Shown here: positions 1 to 9,288 of the stretch, one piece after another
Numbering within the stretch: the stretch's first letter is position 1
How the letters are laid out: each line of letters opens with the position of its first letter
Assembly (NCBI GenBank): GCA_900553395.1
Contig: USDJ01000006.1
Coordinates: 17,097-81,096, forward strand
DNA length: 64,000 nucleotides
DNA from: an uncultured Mycoplasmatota bacterium
Lineage (GTDB): Bacteria > Bacillota_I > Bacilli_A > RF39 > UBA660
Direction of reading: 5' to 3'
Notes under the pieces: model-generated
The model's input: only the letters and a program-made list of their open reading frames with translations
What the model was told of the DNA's origin: nothing
Databases searched by the model: none
Translations under genes and position numbers: made by a program

Positions 1-390
1 TACATTTTTCTTTATTGTATTTTTTATTCCCATAGGAATTAAGACTTTTCTTTTAATATCATAAAATAAAAAGTCAGTGCTTAAATGTCCTGCATCATAT
101 AAATCACTTGTACAAGTTAAATCTATATCCAATCCATTATAGGTTATTTTATATCCCTTATATATATTTTTCTTAAACTTAAGATCATACTTATCTATAA
201 ACTTTTCTATTTCACAATCTTTTGTGGTTAATAGCACGAAATCCAAATCTTTTATAGGTTTATTCATTATGATATCTTTTATAGAACCACCAAAGAGTAA
301 AATAAGCCCATTAAATTCAAAATCATATATCATTGGAAATAACTTACGAATAGATTTATCCAATTTATTTATATCAATATTTTCAAACAT
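1..390 (-). CDS. Nucleotidyltransferase-fold protein, C-terminus cut off by the window edge
   Basis: The frame opens at an ATG at 388-390 and stays open to the left edge, giving 130 N-terminal residues. Residues 34-36 (GGS) followed by DLD at 48-50 and LDID at 87-90 match the glycine turn and carboxylate pattern of the pol-beta-type nucleotidyltransferase head found in poly(A) polymerase and CCA-adding enzymes. The usual Arg after the glycine turn is Lys here. The start lies 8 bases after the stop of the Wzy-LicD gene, so the two are probably cotranscribed. The start has only a weak GTGAT ribosome site. The substrate is unknown: it may be a tRNA-type enzyme or a small sugar/metabolite nucleotidyltransferase linked to the glycan genes beside it. 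Confidence 0.6.
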   Translation of the reverse strand, partial: MFENIDINKLDKSIRKLFPMIYDFEFNGLILLFGGSIKDIIMNKPIKDLDFVLLTTKDCEIEKFIDKYDLKFKKNIYKGYKITYNGLDIDLTCTSDLYDAGHLSTDFLFYDIKRKVLIPMGIKNTIKKNV

Positions 391-398
391 TATAATCA

Positions 399-2483
399 CT
401 ACTTCCAATATGCATAAAAGTTTTTATGAGGTTTTTTTTCTTCCTCTTTGGTATAATCTACATATAAATTATTAAGATACTTCTTATATTCCTTTGGCGC
501 CGGATATTTTTTATCTCTAAAGTTAACTATAACAGTTTTCTTAAATATATCGCTATCCATTATCTCTCTATCATATTTATAATGACAAACAATTCCAGAC
601 TTGTTACACTCTTCCATAGAATGCTTTTTACAAATCCTATCTACTAGTTTGGCAAAAAAATTATTTGGAAATATATATGTAAATATACTTGCTGTTTTAT
701 ATAGTACTTTTTCAAATATATTTCTCTTTTCTAGATAACATCCCCACTTGCTCATGTTTAGCATTTTTAAAATTTTAACAAAATTTAGATATGTTTTACT
801 AGGAGCACCATCTATTGGAAATATATCTATAAATACTCCATAATCTTTTATATGATTTTTACATTCGAATGCTATAGTATTAGAATTTACTAATTTGGCA
901 TATGGACAATAATAATCTTTGTTGTTTGGCGTTAATAATATTAATTCATTATTATCACTATAACTATTTATAAATTTCTCGTATTCTACCCTAGGCATTA
1001 TAATATCTATATCATCGTCCCAAGGAAAAAAATCTTTTCTTAAAATAGCACCCGCTAATGTGCCACAACCTAAAAAATATTTTATATTATTTTTTTTACA
1101 AAAAGAGTCAAAGTTATTTAACATATCATATTGTAAATCTTGTATCTCACTTATACTTAATCTACTTCCTAACTTATAATCCTTATTAGGTTTTAGTTCT
1201 GAAGATAGAAGTCCTAGCACCACATAGTATAATGGGGCTACTGAGATAATACTTATATTAAAGAATGCTTGTACAGAGTATCCAATAAAGCTTAAGAATA
1301 AGCAAATGAATATATAATCCTTACTATTTTTTTCTTTAAATATCTTTTTAATAGAAAGATAAAATATTGTAAATAACAGGCTTAAGTACGCTAAAAGAGA
1401 AAATATTCCTTCTGTAACAAGTTTTTGTAAATATTCGTTGTGAGCCTTATCTACATATAAGCCACTTTTAATATCTATCAAGTGTTCGTCTTCAAAAGCA
1501 TAATAAAAATTGTCGATTCCTGCGCCAGTAAATATATATTTAGGTACTATTTTTAATGTTTCTCTCCATATGTGAATTCTTCCTGTTCCATATGAATCTT
1601 TTATATCACCTTTGCTTACTGAAACCATTTCATTAGACGTTCTTTTAATTTCTCTTGCAAAGTGTCCATTGTTATTATAGCTAAAGTTATTAAAAATAAA
1701 TATACAAGAAATAACTAAAATTATTGATTTTAAAATAGTAGTTTTTAAATTAAAATTCATAACTATAATCAAAAATATAATAAATATAACGAGAACTGCA
1801 AGTGCTACTACAGCACTCATTGTTCCAGAAGTTAAAAGCCCTAGGAAAAATAAATTAACAATTAAAAAGCCTAATATACTATATTTAAGTTCATTCCTAC
1901 TAAAAAATAGACCTAATGATATACTTAAGTTAATAACCATTACAGATCCTAAAAAATTAGGATTTACTTCTAAACCAGTAGAATACCAAGCATTTTTAAG
2001 AATAGGAATAAATAGTATACTATCTACCTTATAAAATTGCATTATAGCATATGTTGCCTGCATGATTCCTGTAAATAATATTAAACTTAATATTATATTT
2101 TTGCTTTTTTTATTATTTAAGTCTTTACAATTCAAAAATATAATATAATACGTAATGATTTGTAAAAAGCCTTCATTCCTTCCAGGACTTCCTAATAATG
2201 CAACATTAAAATTTACTGAAAATACAAGTGAAACAAAAGCTAACACAACCAGTATAAATATAAATTTATTAAAAATATTATCATCTATATTAAACAATTT
2301 TCTTTTTACTTTAAAAATAACAAGTCCAATAGTGCCTAATAGTGCTATACCTATCGAAAAAGAAGAAATACTAAAGTCATTATAAATATGTAATATATCA
2401 CCAACTAAAAGAAACAGTATAAAACTGCATATATAAATAGTTGGAATTAAATTTTTAAAATAAAGTTTAGTCTTTTCGTTCAT
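399..2483 (-). CDS. O-antigen ligase/polymerase (Wzy/WaaL-like) fused to a LicD phosphotransferase domain
   Basis: This is a 694-residue two-part protein. Residues 1 to about 430 are a chain of hydrophobic segments with a large outer loop, as in the Wzy_C/O-antigen ligase family that joins or polymerises lipid-linked glycans outside the membrane. Residues about 445-694 are a LicD domain. The motif GCGTLAGA is followed by the metal-binding run WDDDID near residue 487, which in LicD proteins supports transfer of phosphocholine or a similar phospho-substituent to a glycan. The two activities are normally separate genes. The start overlaps the upstream GT4 gene by 17 bp, so translation is probably coupled. 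Topology puts the C-terminal domain in the cytoplasm if the number of membrane spans is even. Substrates cannot be read from the sequence. Confidence 0.85.
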   Translation of the reverse strand: MNEKTKLYFKNLIPTIYICSFILFLLVGDILHIYNDFSISSFSIGIALLGTIGLVIFKVKRKLFNIDDNIFNKFIFILVVLAFVSLVFSVNFNVALLGSPGRNEGFLQIITYYIIFLNCKDLNNKKSKNIILSLILFTGIMQATYAIMQFYKVDSILFIPILKNAWYSTGLEVNPNFLGSVMVINLSISLGLFFSRNELKYSILGFLIVNLFFLGLLTSGTMSAVVALAVLVIFIIFLIIVMNFNLKTTILKSIILVISCIFIFNNFSYNNNGHFAREIKRTSNEMVSVSKGDIKDSYGTGRIHIWRETLKIVPKYIFTGAGIDNFYYAFEDEHLIDIKSGLYVDKAHNEYLQKLVTEGIFSLLAYLSLLFTIFYLSIKKIFKEKNSKDYIFICLFLSFIGYSVQAFFNISIISVAPLYYVVLGLLSSELKPNKDYKLGSRLSISEIQDLQYDMLNNFDSFCKKNNIKYFLGCGTLAGAILRKDFFPWDDDIDIIMPRVEYEKFINSYSDNNELILLTPNNKDYYCPYAKLVNSNTIAFECKNHIKDYGVFIDIFPIDGAPSKTYLNFVKILKMLNMSKWGCYLEKRNIFEKVLYKTASIFTYIFPNNFFAKLVDRICKKHSMEECNKSGIVCHYKYDREIMDSDIFKKTVIVNFRDKKYPAPKEYKKYLNNLYVDYTKEEEKKPHKNFYAYWK

Positions 2484-3597
2484 AAAGTTCCTCTATTTCT
2501 TCTCTATATATTTTATCCATTATTTTTAATACATTCATTATTGAGTATTTATTAATTATATCACTATTTTTACGTCCTAACTCTAAGGCATAGCTTTTAT
2601 TATTTTTTAGGGTTCTTATAGCGCCAATTAGTCCTTCTTTATCCTTTATATCCACTACGAGGCCGTTTACTCCATTACAAATCAAATCCCTATTACCTCT
2701 ACAATTTGTAACAATTATAGGCTTATTTTTATACATGGCTTCCATTATATTTAAAGGTAACCCCTCCTGTTTACTAACAGAAATAACTAAGTCACTAATA
2801 TCTACATATTCATTTATATTATCTTTAAACCCAAGTAATTTAACACTATCTTCTAGTCCCTTTTTCTTTATAAATTTTCTTATTTTTTTATCTCTAGCAT
2901 TGTTACCTATAAGAAGTAATTTTTCATTAGTAATATTCATTTCATAAAAAGCTTTTACCAAATACATTTGACGTTTTCTATTTGATATTTCAGCCACATA
3001 AGATATTATATAATCACTATCTTTAAATCCTAACTCTCTTATAATCTTTTTTCTTTTTGAAGTAGAAATGCTTTTTGAAAACTTTTCTTCTTTAAAACCT
3101 ATACCAGGAATATATTTTATTTTAGTCTTAAAATGCTTTTTAGCAAAATTATAATCCTCTTCATTCATGGTAATTATAAGATCCGTATATTTTGACAAAA
3201 TTTTCTCTATTGGGAAAAATAAAATCCAATTAATCCAAGGACATCCTTTAAAAAAATGAAATCCGTGAGCCGTATATATGACTTTAACATTATTTTTTTT
3301 TCTATAATGTAAAGCTGCTAATCTAGTAACTACTGCGGCACTTGGCGTATTTGTGTGAATTATATCATATTTTTCTGTTTCTATTATTTTTTTTAATATA
3401 AAGATTGACTTTATATTATCTAACTTAAATGGGGTTCTCTTTATTGGAACTGAATAGCACTTAGATGCATATTCAAGTTCTTTATTAGATGAAGTGGCTG
3501 TATGAACTATAAATCCGTTATCATTAAACCATTTTAAGTATGGTATATGACACAGATATAAATGTATATATGTATTAGAAGTATAAAGTACTTTCAT
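2467..3597 (-). CDS. Family 4 glycosyltransferase
   Basis: This 376-residue GT-B enzyme is probably cytoplasmic or membrane-associated. The N-terminal half contains HTNTPSAAVVTR and YTAHGFHFFKG, typical of the EpsD/PglA/CapM-like acceptor domain. The C-terminal half has the GT4 donor-site run SKQEGLPLNIMEAM followed by a conserved Gly-Asn-Arg-Asp element. It presumably adds one sugar from a nucleotide donor to a lipid-linked glycan. It is the first gene of a three-gene unit with Wzy-LicD and the nucleotidyltransferase, behind a good sigma-A promoter. The ATG at 3597 has a GGAGTGATTAT ribosome site. Donor and acceptor are unknown. Confidence 0.88.
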   Translation of the reverse strand: MKVLYTSNTYIHLYLCHIPYLKWFNDNGFIVHTATSSNKELEYASKCYSVPIKRTPFKLDNIKSIFILKKIIETEKYDIIHTNTPSAAVVTRLAALHYRKKNNVKVIYTAHGFHFFKGCPWINWILFFPIEKILSKYTDLIITMNEEDYNFAKKHFKTKIKYIPGIGFKEEKFSKSISTSKRKKIIRELGFKDSDYIISYVAEISNRKRQMYLVKAFYEMNITNEKLLLIGNNARDKKIRKFIKKKGLEDSVKLLGFKDNINEYVDISDLVISVSKQEGLPLNIMEAMYKNKPIIVTNCRGNRDLICNGVNGLVVDIKDKEGLIGAIRTLKNNKSYALELGRKNSDIINKYSIMNVLKIMDKIYREEIEELYERKD

Positions 3598-3614
3598 ATA
3601 ATCACTCCATATTA

Positions 3615-3643
3615 ATTATAACTTATACATATTTAAAAGACAA
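3615..3643 (-). promoter_or_regulatory. Sigma-A promoter for the GT4/Wzy-LicD unit
   Basis: Reading the minus strand, -35 TTGTCT (3638-3643), a 17-bp spacer and a perfect -10 TATAAT (3615-3620) lie 18 bases upstream of the GT4 start codon. The leader would be about 10 nt and consist mostly of the ribosome site. Confidence 0.7.
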
Positions 3644-3752
3644 GATTAAATTAAAAAGTATTAAAATACAAAAGTTATTTTTTATCAATTATTAAAGATT
3701 AATTTACTTATATTAATAATAACTAGTTGAAGACTACTTGCTTATATAAAAG

Positions 3753-3781
3753 AAAAAAAGATTGAGCTTTTTCAATCTTTT
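3753..3781 (-). terminator. Intrinsic terminator after frr
   Basis: A 10-bp stem (arms at 3756-3765 and 3772-3781) with a 6-nt loop is followed by a T run on the minus strand. It lies just past the frr stop and closes the uvrC-proS-frr group. Confidence 0.85.
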
Positions 3782-3786
3782 AAGAA

Positions 3787-4329
3787 CTAAACAGTCATTA
3801 ATTCTTGTTCTTTTACTTTAAACTTTTCATCTACTATTTTGTTATATTTATTTATTAGCTCTTGAATTTCTTCTTGAGCACGTTTTTTATCATCTTCTGG
3901 CATTTCTAATTTTTTAACGTCGTTATTAGCATCTTGTCTTATATTTCTTAATGCTATTTTGCAATCTTCTGAATATTCTTTAGCTTGTTTTACATAATTT
4001 CTTCTTGTTTCTTCTGTAAGAGCTGGAATATTCAAAATAATTACTTCCCCATTATTATTTGGAGTTATTCCAATATTAGCTTCATAGATAGCTTTTTCTA
4101 TTGTACTAATACTTGTTTTATCAAAAGGCTTAATCATAAGTTGTCTAGCTTCTGGTATTGATATTGTTGCTAACTGTTTAAGTGGAGTATCTGAACCATA
4201 GTAGTTTACCATAACACCATCTAACATACTAGGGTTAGCGCGTCCAGCACGAATGTTTAAAAGCCTTTTTTCCATATTTTCTATAGCATTTTCCATAGAC
4301 ATTTCTGTTTCCATTAAGATTTCTTCCAT
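3787..4329 (-). CDS. frr: Ribosome recycling factor
   Basis: RRF frees ribosomes from mRNA after termination together with EF-G. The 180 residues match the family length of about 185. Signature stretches are NIRAGRANPSMLDG in the first helix, QLMIKPFDK, the AIYEANIGITPNNNG turn and the C-terminal helix EEIQELINKYNKIVDEK. The ATG at 4329 has a strong AGGAGGAATT site. It sits 8 bp downstream of proS instead of behind tsf and pyrH, so pyrH lies elsewhere. The terminator at 3753-3781 follows directly. Confidence 0.97.
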   Translation of the reverse strand: MEEILMETEMSMENAIENMEKRLLNIRAGRANPSMLDGVMVNYYGSDTPLKQLATISIPEARQLMIKPFDKTSISTIEKAIYEANIGITPNNNGEVIILNIPALTEETRRNYVKQAKEYSEDCKIALRNIRQDANNDVKKLEMPEDDKKRAQEEIQELINKYNKIVDEKFKVKEQELMTV

Positions 4330-4337
4330 AATTCCTC

Positions 4338-6017
4338 CTATTTAATATTTTCTATTTCTTCTATAGCACTATCAATATTTATTTCTTTAATTTCTTCACT
4401 ACTTCTTAGTTTTAATTCTACTATATCATCTGATACTTTCTTACCAATAGTTATTCTTACTGGAATACCTATTAGATCCATATCATTAAACTTAACTCCA
4501 GGACGTACATCTCTATCATCTAAAATAGTATCTATTCCAAGATTATTTAGTCTATTATATAAGTCTTGAGCTATTCCTACTTGTTTTTCATCTTTAGTAG
4601 ATATAATTATGATTGCCACTTTATAAGGCGCTATAGAATAAGGCCATATTATACCTTTATCATCGTGTGACTGTTCTACAACACTGGCCATCACTCTAGG
4701 TACACCCAATCCATAACATCCCATATAAGGATAATTTAACTTGTTATCTTTATCCAAATAACTTATATTTAAAGCTTCACAATATTTAGTACCTAATTTA
4801 AATAAGTTTCCTACTTCTATTCCTCTTTTGAAATATAATTCACCATTACATTTTGGACACTTATCACCTTCTACTGGCTGCTTTATATCACCTACGATAT
4901 CGTATTTAAAATCGCTTACATTTCCATTTATATAGTGATAATTTTCCTTATTAGCTCCAAAGCAGAAGTTTCTCATATGTAAAATCTCATCGTCAATTAC
5001 TATTTTAGCTTTTAAATCTTTTGGGCCAGTAAAACCAGGTACTGCATTTGATTTTTCAATCAATGCATCATCTGCAAAATTAAATTCTTCAACACCCATT
5101 AATCTGCACACCTTAGCTTCACTTAATTCTCTATCGCCTCTAATAAAGAATACGACAAATTCACCATTAACATTCATAAGTAATGCTTTAACACTGTTTT
5201 TTTTGTCAATATTTAAAAATTCGCAAACATCATCTATAGATTTACAATTTGGTGTTTCTACTAATTCTAAACTCTTATATTCATCAGTACTGTCTTCAAT
5301 AGCTACGCTTGCAACTTCAACGTTTGTAGCATAATTACAATTTGAACAAAGCGCTAATAGATCCTCACCAGTATCTGTTATAGCTTGATATTCCTCTGAT
5401 AAAAAGCCACCCATAAGTCCTGTATCAGCTCTTACAATCTTATAATCTAAACCTATTCTGTCAAATATTTTATTATATGCAACATACATTTTTTTGTATG
5501 AATTATCAAGCCCTTCTAAATCTACATCAAAGCTATAAGCATCTTTCATGATAAACTCTCTAACTCTAATAAGCCCTAATCTAGGCCTTACTTCATCTCT
5601 ATATTTATTACCTATTTGATATAAATTAAAAGGCATATCTTTATAGCTTTTTATCATAGAACCGGCTGCCATAGCAAATAATTCTTCGTGTGTTGGTCCA
5701 AGTGCTAAAGGACGATTATATCTATCCTTTAATTTAAACATACTACTGCCGAAATTATTAAGTCTTCCACTAGCTTCAAATACTTCTTGAGGAAGTAATT
5801 GTGGCATTCTAAGTTCTTGAGCACCAGCATTATTCATTTCTTCCCTAACAATATTTTCTATATTTTGTAAAACCTTTAATCCAAGTGGCATATATGTATA
5901 AATACCATTTCCGACTTTTTTTATCATACCTGATTTTACTAACAAATTGCCACTAATAGACTCTTCATCACGTACATTTTCTCTTAATGTATAAAAAAAT
6001 GAATTACTAAGTCTCAT
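4338..6017 (-). CDS. proS: Prolyl-tRNA synthetase, bacterial type with editing insert
   Basis: This enzyme charges tRNA-Pro with proline. It has 559 residues, close to the bacterial-type length of about 565. Class II motif 2 is seen as RDEVRPRLGLIRVREF near residue 142. The YbaK-like editing insertion spans about residues 220-385, with the GDRELSEAK element typical of that domain. Motif 3 is GLGVPRVMASVVEQ near residue 440, and the anticodon-binding domain occupies roughly the last 95 residues. The start has an AGGAGTTGAT site. No T-box leader is visible in the short gap to uvrC, so expression probably follows uvrC or a promoter inside it. Confidence 0.97.
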   Translation of the reverse strand: MRLSNSFFYTLRENVRDEESISGNLLVKSGMIKKVGNGIYTYMPLGLKVLQNIENIVREEMNNAGAQELRMPQLLPQEVFEASGRLNNFGSSMFKLKDRYNRPLALGPTHEELFAMAAGSMIKSYKDMPFNLYQIGNKYRDEVRPRLGLIRVREFIMKDAYSFDVDLEGLDNSYKKMYVAYNKIFDRIGLDYKIVRADTGLMGGFLSEEYQAITDTGEDLLALCSNCNYATNVEVASVAIEDSTDEYKSLELVETPNCKSIDDVCEFLNIDKKNSVKALLMNVNGEFVVFFIRGDRELSEAKVCRLMGVEEFNFADDALIEKSNAVPGFTGPKDLKAKIVIDDEILHMRNFCFGANKENYHYINGNVSDFKYDIVGDIKQPVEGDKCPKCNGELYFKRGIEVGNLFKLGTKYCEALNISYLDKDNKLNYPYMGCYGLGVPRVMASVVEQSHDDKGIIWPYSIAPYKVAIIIISTKDEKQVGIAQDLYNRLNNLGIDTILDDRDVRPGVKFNDMDLIGIPVRITIGKKVSDDIVELKLRSSEEIKEINIDSAIEEIENIK

Positions 6018-6066
6018 TTTATCAACTCCTATCTCATTATAACAAAATATATAATAAAATAAAAGA

Positions 6067-7830
6067 TTAATTATCGTATTCTTTCAAAAAATTAAATAAG
6101 TTAATAGCTACTTCACCAGGTAAAACTTCCTTTAATTCACTAATACTTGCTTCTTTCATTTTATTAATAGTTTTATATTTTTTTATAAGTTCTACTTTTC
6201 TCTTTTCGCCTATACCACTAATATTATCCAAAATACTAGAAAGGCTTCCCTTACTTCTTATTTGCCTGTGATAATTAATGGTAAATTCGTGTACCTCATC
6301 CTGCATTCTTTCTAGTAAATAAAATAGATTACTTTTTTTATCTATATTTATTTCTTTAATTGGGTCAAAAGCTAAAAGAGCGCTAGTTGTATGCTTTGAA
6401 TCTTTCTTTAAACCAACTACAGGTATATTAAGACATAAACTATTTATAACGTCACGTGCTACATTTATCTGACCAATTCCACCATCTACTATAATTAAAT
6501 CTGGCATTTCTAATTTATCTTTTAAAACTCTAAAGTATCTTCTATAAATTACTTCTCTCATTGTATTATAATCGTCGTTAGTATCTACACTTATTTTAAA
6601 TTTTCTATAGTTGTTTTTACTTGGTTTGCCATCTATAAAGCAAACCATTCCAGATACATTATAAGTTCCAAAAAGATGAGCATTATCAAATATTTCTATT
6701 CTAGATAGCGTTGGAATATTTAAAACTTTTCCAAGCTCTTGATTAGCCAAAATAGTCTTTTCTTCATCTTTATGTATTAGTTCAAATTTTTCATTTAAAA
6801 CTATTTTGGCATTTTCACATGCCATATTTACTAGTTTTAGTTTTTCACCTTTTTTAGGGCATCTCACAGAAACGTCTAAATACTTAGCAAGAAGTTCACT
6901 ATCTACAATATTTGGCACAAGTATTTCTCGTGGTTTATTTAAATTATTATAAAATCTAGCAATAAATCTTATAAGTTCTTCATTAATATCATCTACTATA
7001 TCAAAAATTTTACTTTTTCTCTCTACAATTTTCGAACCTCTAATAAAAAAGACTTGAATGGATAAATAACCTTTATCAAAGTAATAGCCAAATATATCTC
7101 TATCTACATTATCTTTTAACTCGACTTCTTGACGAGTCAATGTTATGTTTATATAATCAAGTAAGTCTTTATATTCTTTGGCTTTTTCAAAATGTAATAA
7201 ATCACTTTCCTGTTGCATCTTTTCAACTAGCTTTTTGGTAACAATAGAATGATCACCATTTAAAAATTTAGTTATTTCTTTCAACATTTCATCTATTTTA
7301 TCTTGATCCACCTTGTTAGAACAATATCCTAAGCATTCACCTATATGATAATATAGACAAGGCCTTTTTTCATATGTGCTACATTTTCTAAGTGGATAAA
7401 TCCTGTTTAGTAAATTAACAACACTACGTGCAGCAGTTACATTGGGATATGGTCCAAATAAGTGATTAGCTTTTTTCTTTCTATTTATATTTCTTATAAC
7501 TTTTAAAGTAGGCACTTTATCACTTGTAAGCTCTATATATGGATAACTTTTATCATCACGCAAAAGTATATTATATTTCGGATCGTATTTTTTTATTAAA
7601 TTAATTTCTAAAATAAGTGATTCTATTTCACTGTTTACTACTATATATTCAAAATCAGCAATCTCACTAACAAGTCTAGCCGTTTTACCATAATGTTTCC
7701 CTCTAAAATAAGAATTAACCCTGTTTTTTAATTTTTTGGCTTTTCCAACATAAATAATTACACCATCTTTATTTTTCATAAGATAGCATCCAGGAAGTTG
7801 TGGTAAAAGTAATAGTTTTTCGTGCAACAT
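6067..7830 (-). CDS. uvrC: Excinuclease ABC subunit C
   Basis: UvrC makes the two incisions around a bulky DNA lesion after UvrAB loading. The N-terminal GIY-YIG nuclease is visible as LPGCYLMKNKDGVIIYVGKA. A UVR helical segment lies around residues 195-230, the RNase H-like UvrC domain around 370-530, with IEIFDNAH and LIIVDGGIGQINVA, and a C-terminal helix-hairpin-helix (DNISGIGEKRKVEL) at the end. The open frame extends 12 bases further to a TTG, but the ATG at 7830 is preceded by GGGTGATATT, so the 587-residue form is preferred. uvrA and uvrB are not in the window. Confidence 0.96.
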   Translation of the reverse strand: MLHEKLLLLPQLPGCYLMKNKDGVIIYVGKAKKLKNRVNSYFRGKHYGKTARLVSEIADFEYIVVNSEIESLILEINLIKKYDPKYNILLRDDKSYPYIELTSDKVPTLKVIRNINRKKKANHLFGPYPNVTAARSVVNLLNRIYPLRKCSTYEKRPCLYYHIGECLGYCSNKVDQDKIDEMLKEITKFLNGDHSIVTKKLVEKMQQESDLLHFEKAKEYKDLLDYINITLTRQEVELKDNVDRDIFGYYFDKGYLSIQVFFIRGSKIVERKSKIFDIVDDINEELIRFIARFYNNLNKPREILVPNIVDSELLAKYLDVSVRCPKKGEKLKLVNMACENAKIVLNEKFELIHKDEEKTILANQELGKVLNIPTLSRIEIFDNAHLFGTYNVSGMVCFIDGKPSKNNYRKFKISVDTNDDYNTMREVIYRRYFRVLKDKLEMPDLIIVDGGIGQINVARDVINSLCLNIPVVGLKKDSKHTTSALLAFDPIKEINIDKKSNLFYLLERMQDEVHEFTINYHRQIRSKGSLSSILDNISGIGEKRKVELIKKYKTINKMKEASISELKEVLPGEVAINLFNFLKEYDN

Positions 7831-7871
7831 AATATCACCCAATCAATTATATCATTTTTTATATTTTTAGT

Positions 7872-7906
7872 AAATTAAAAGACTTTTTAACATTCTAAAA
7901 AGTCTT
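7872..7906 (-). terminator. Intrinsic terminator containing the upstream stop codon
   Basis: A long stem made of AAGACTTTTTA and its complement is followed by TTTTAATTT on the minus strand. The TAG stop of the 196-aa gene (7895-7897) lies inside the 5' arm. Confidence 0.75.
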
Positions 7907-8485
7907 AACTTTTTGAAAACCAAATGTATCTTCATCTTCTATAGGTTCTTCACTTTCATAGACAATTTCTCCTACCCTTACGGTATCAATTACATTATTT
8001 TTATCTTTTCCTTTATTAGAATCACTTGGAGCACCTCCAAATAAAATATTCTCTATTTCTTTTGCATTTAAAACACTTCTTATTTTTTCAACAAGTTTAT
8101 CACTCTTGTCATATTCACTAAATTGTCTATATATCTTATCACTAATTTTTGCACAATAACGGCGTGGATTAGATAAAATATCTTCTTTTATCTTTTTAAT
8201 ACCTATAAAACCTGTTCCCAAGCCAACAAAAGCTAAAATAAAGTTATCAAGAAATGGAAAAAAAGAAACAGAAGCGGCAAAAAGTAAAACAAAATTAAAA
8301 AGCATTAAATACGTTAATATTCTTGTTAATTTTAAACTGTCTTTATCTATACTTTGTGACAATTCTCGTAATTTGTCTTGTTCTTTTTTCAACAATTCCG
8401 TTAATTCTTCAGCACTCATATCAAACAAATAATCGTAATTGTCAATTACTTCATACTTTGCTTTTTTCTTGAAAACTTTTCCCAT
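7895..8485 (-). CDS. Unknown two-helix membrane protein
   Basis: I do not recognise this 196-residue protein. The N-terminal 50 residues are charged and look helical, with a run of Glu, Lys and Leu that could form a coiled coil. Two hydrophobic segments at about 56-74 and 80-97 form a membrane hairpin. A cytoplasmic-looking tail of 100 residues ends in an acidic stretch. There is no signal peptide, so both tails are probably cytoplasmic. The ATG at 8485 has an AAGGAGAAATTT site. It lies between the collagen-like gene and uvrC, separated from uvrC by a terminator. The stop codon sits inside that terminator stem. Confidence 0.75.
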   Translation of the reverse strand: MGKVFKKKAKYEVIDNYDYLFDMSAEELTELLKKEQDKLRELSQSIDKDSLKLTRILTYLMLFNFVLLFAASVSFFPFLDNFILAFVGLGTGFIGIKKIKEDILSNPRRYCAKISDKIYRQFSEYDKSDKLVEKIRSVLNAKEIENILFGGAPSDSNKGKDKNNVIDTVRVGEIVYESEEPIEDEDTFGFQKVKTF

Positions 8486-8571
8486 AAATTTCTCCTTAAC
8501 AAATAATACACGTTAGTATATCATCAAAAGTATAAAAAGTAAAGACAACTACATTAATTTACTACATAGCA

Positions 8572-9195
8572 TTATTCGTTATATAATATCTTCTTAAGTA
8601 TTAAATTAACCTGAGAAAACTCTACATTAGAAGCTGTTGCTCCTCCAAGTATTATAGTATTAACGCTTAATTTAGTGTTCTCTTCAAATCTAAGTAATGT
8701 TGTTTGATAAAACTGAGCATACTTGCCATTACTTTGGGGAAAACTAAATGACAAAGCTTTTATTTCTGAACCATTTTCATCCTGCAAATAAAAGTGCCCA
8801 CCATGCGCATTATCAGCACCACTTATTAATCCAGATAAAGTTATTTCATAAATACCAGGCTTAACTAACACTTCATTTTCATTGACAACTTCGAAATAAT
8901 TAGAAGGATTAGGAATTAGCCAAGGTGATGCAATAGTAAGTTCTCCTTCATTTTTAGTATCATCATAACTTGTATAAAAAATGCTCTCAATGCTTGCAGG
9001 AAAACTTGGCCCTGTTGGACCAATGCTACCAGTATCTCCCTTATCTCCTTTGTCTCCTTTTTCACCAGCTATACCAGCAATGCCTTGAGGCCCTGTTGGA
9101 CCCACTAGACCTATCTGACATCCAAAACCTAAATTTAATAACTTATTTCGTAGTTTCATATCTTCCTCTATTTTTAAATATTTTTTTTCATTCAT
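8572..9195 (-). CDS. Collagen-like surface or exosporium protein with C1q/BclA-like C-terminus
   Basis: The 207 residues start at the ATG at 9195, chosen because ACAGGAGGCTATT precedes it; a longer frame begins further upstream without a ribosome site. Residues 1-31 are a short charged head. Residues 32-64 are eleven uninterrupted Gly-X-Y triplets, including two GDK repeats and GPT/GPS ends. Residues about 70-207 form a beta-rich domain with GIYEITLSGLISG and a Ser/Thr-rich C-terminal strand, resembling the trimerising C-terminal domain of BclA-type exosporium proteins. No signal peptide or LPXTG motif is seen, which suits a spore-coat or exosporium protein. It lies downstream of parC, separated by a terminator. 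Confidence 0.85.
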   Translation of the reverse strand: MNEKKYLKIEEDMKLRNKLLNLGFGCQIGLVGPTGPQGIAGIAGEKGDKGDKGDTGSIGPTGPSFPASIESIFYTSYDDTKNEGELTIASPWLIPNPSNYFEVVNENEVLVKPGIYEITLSGLISGADNAHGGHFYLQDENGSEIKALSFSFPQSNGKYAQFYQTTLLRFEENTKLSVNTIILGGATASNVEFSQVNLILKKILYNE

Positions 9196-9253
9196 AATAG
9201 CCTCCTGTTTTAATATATGATATATTAATTTTTTAGTATAAGCCAAACATAAA

Positions 9254-9288
9254 TAAAAAAAGAATTAGTACTTACAAATACTAATTCT
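9254..9288 (-). terminator. Intrinsic terminator after parC
   Basis: A 10-bp stem AGAATTAGTA / TACTAATTCT with an 8-nt loop is followed by seven T residues on the minus strand. The parC TAG stop (9281-9283) lies in the 5' arm. Confidence 0.88.

Noticed and set aside
7831..7842. TTG start of uvrC four codons upstream
   Set aside because: The GGGTGAT ribosome site lies inside those codons and serves the ATG at 7830.
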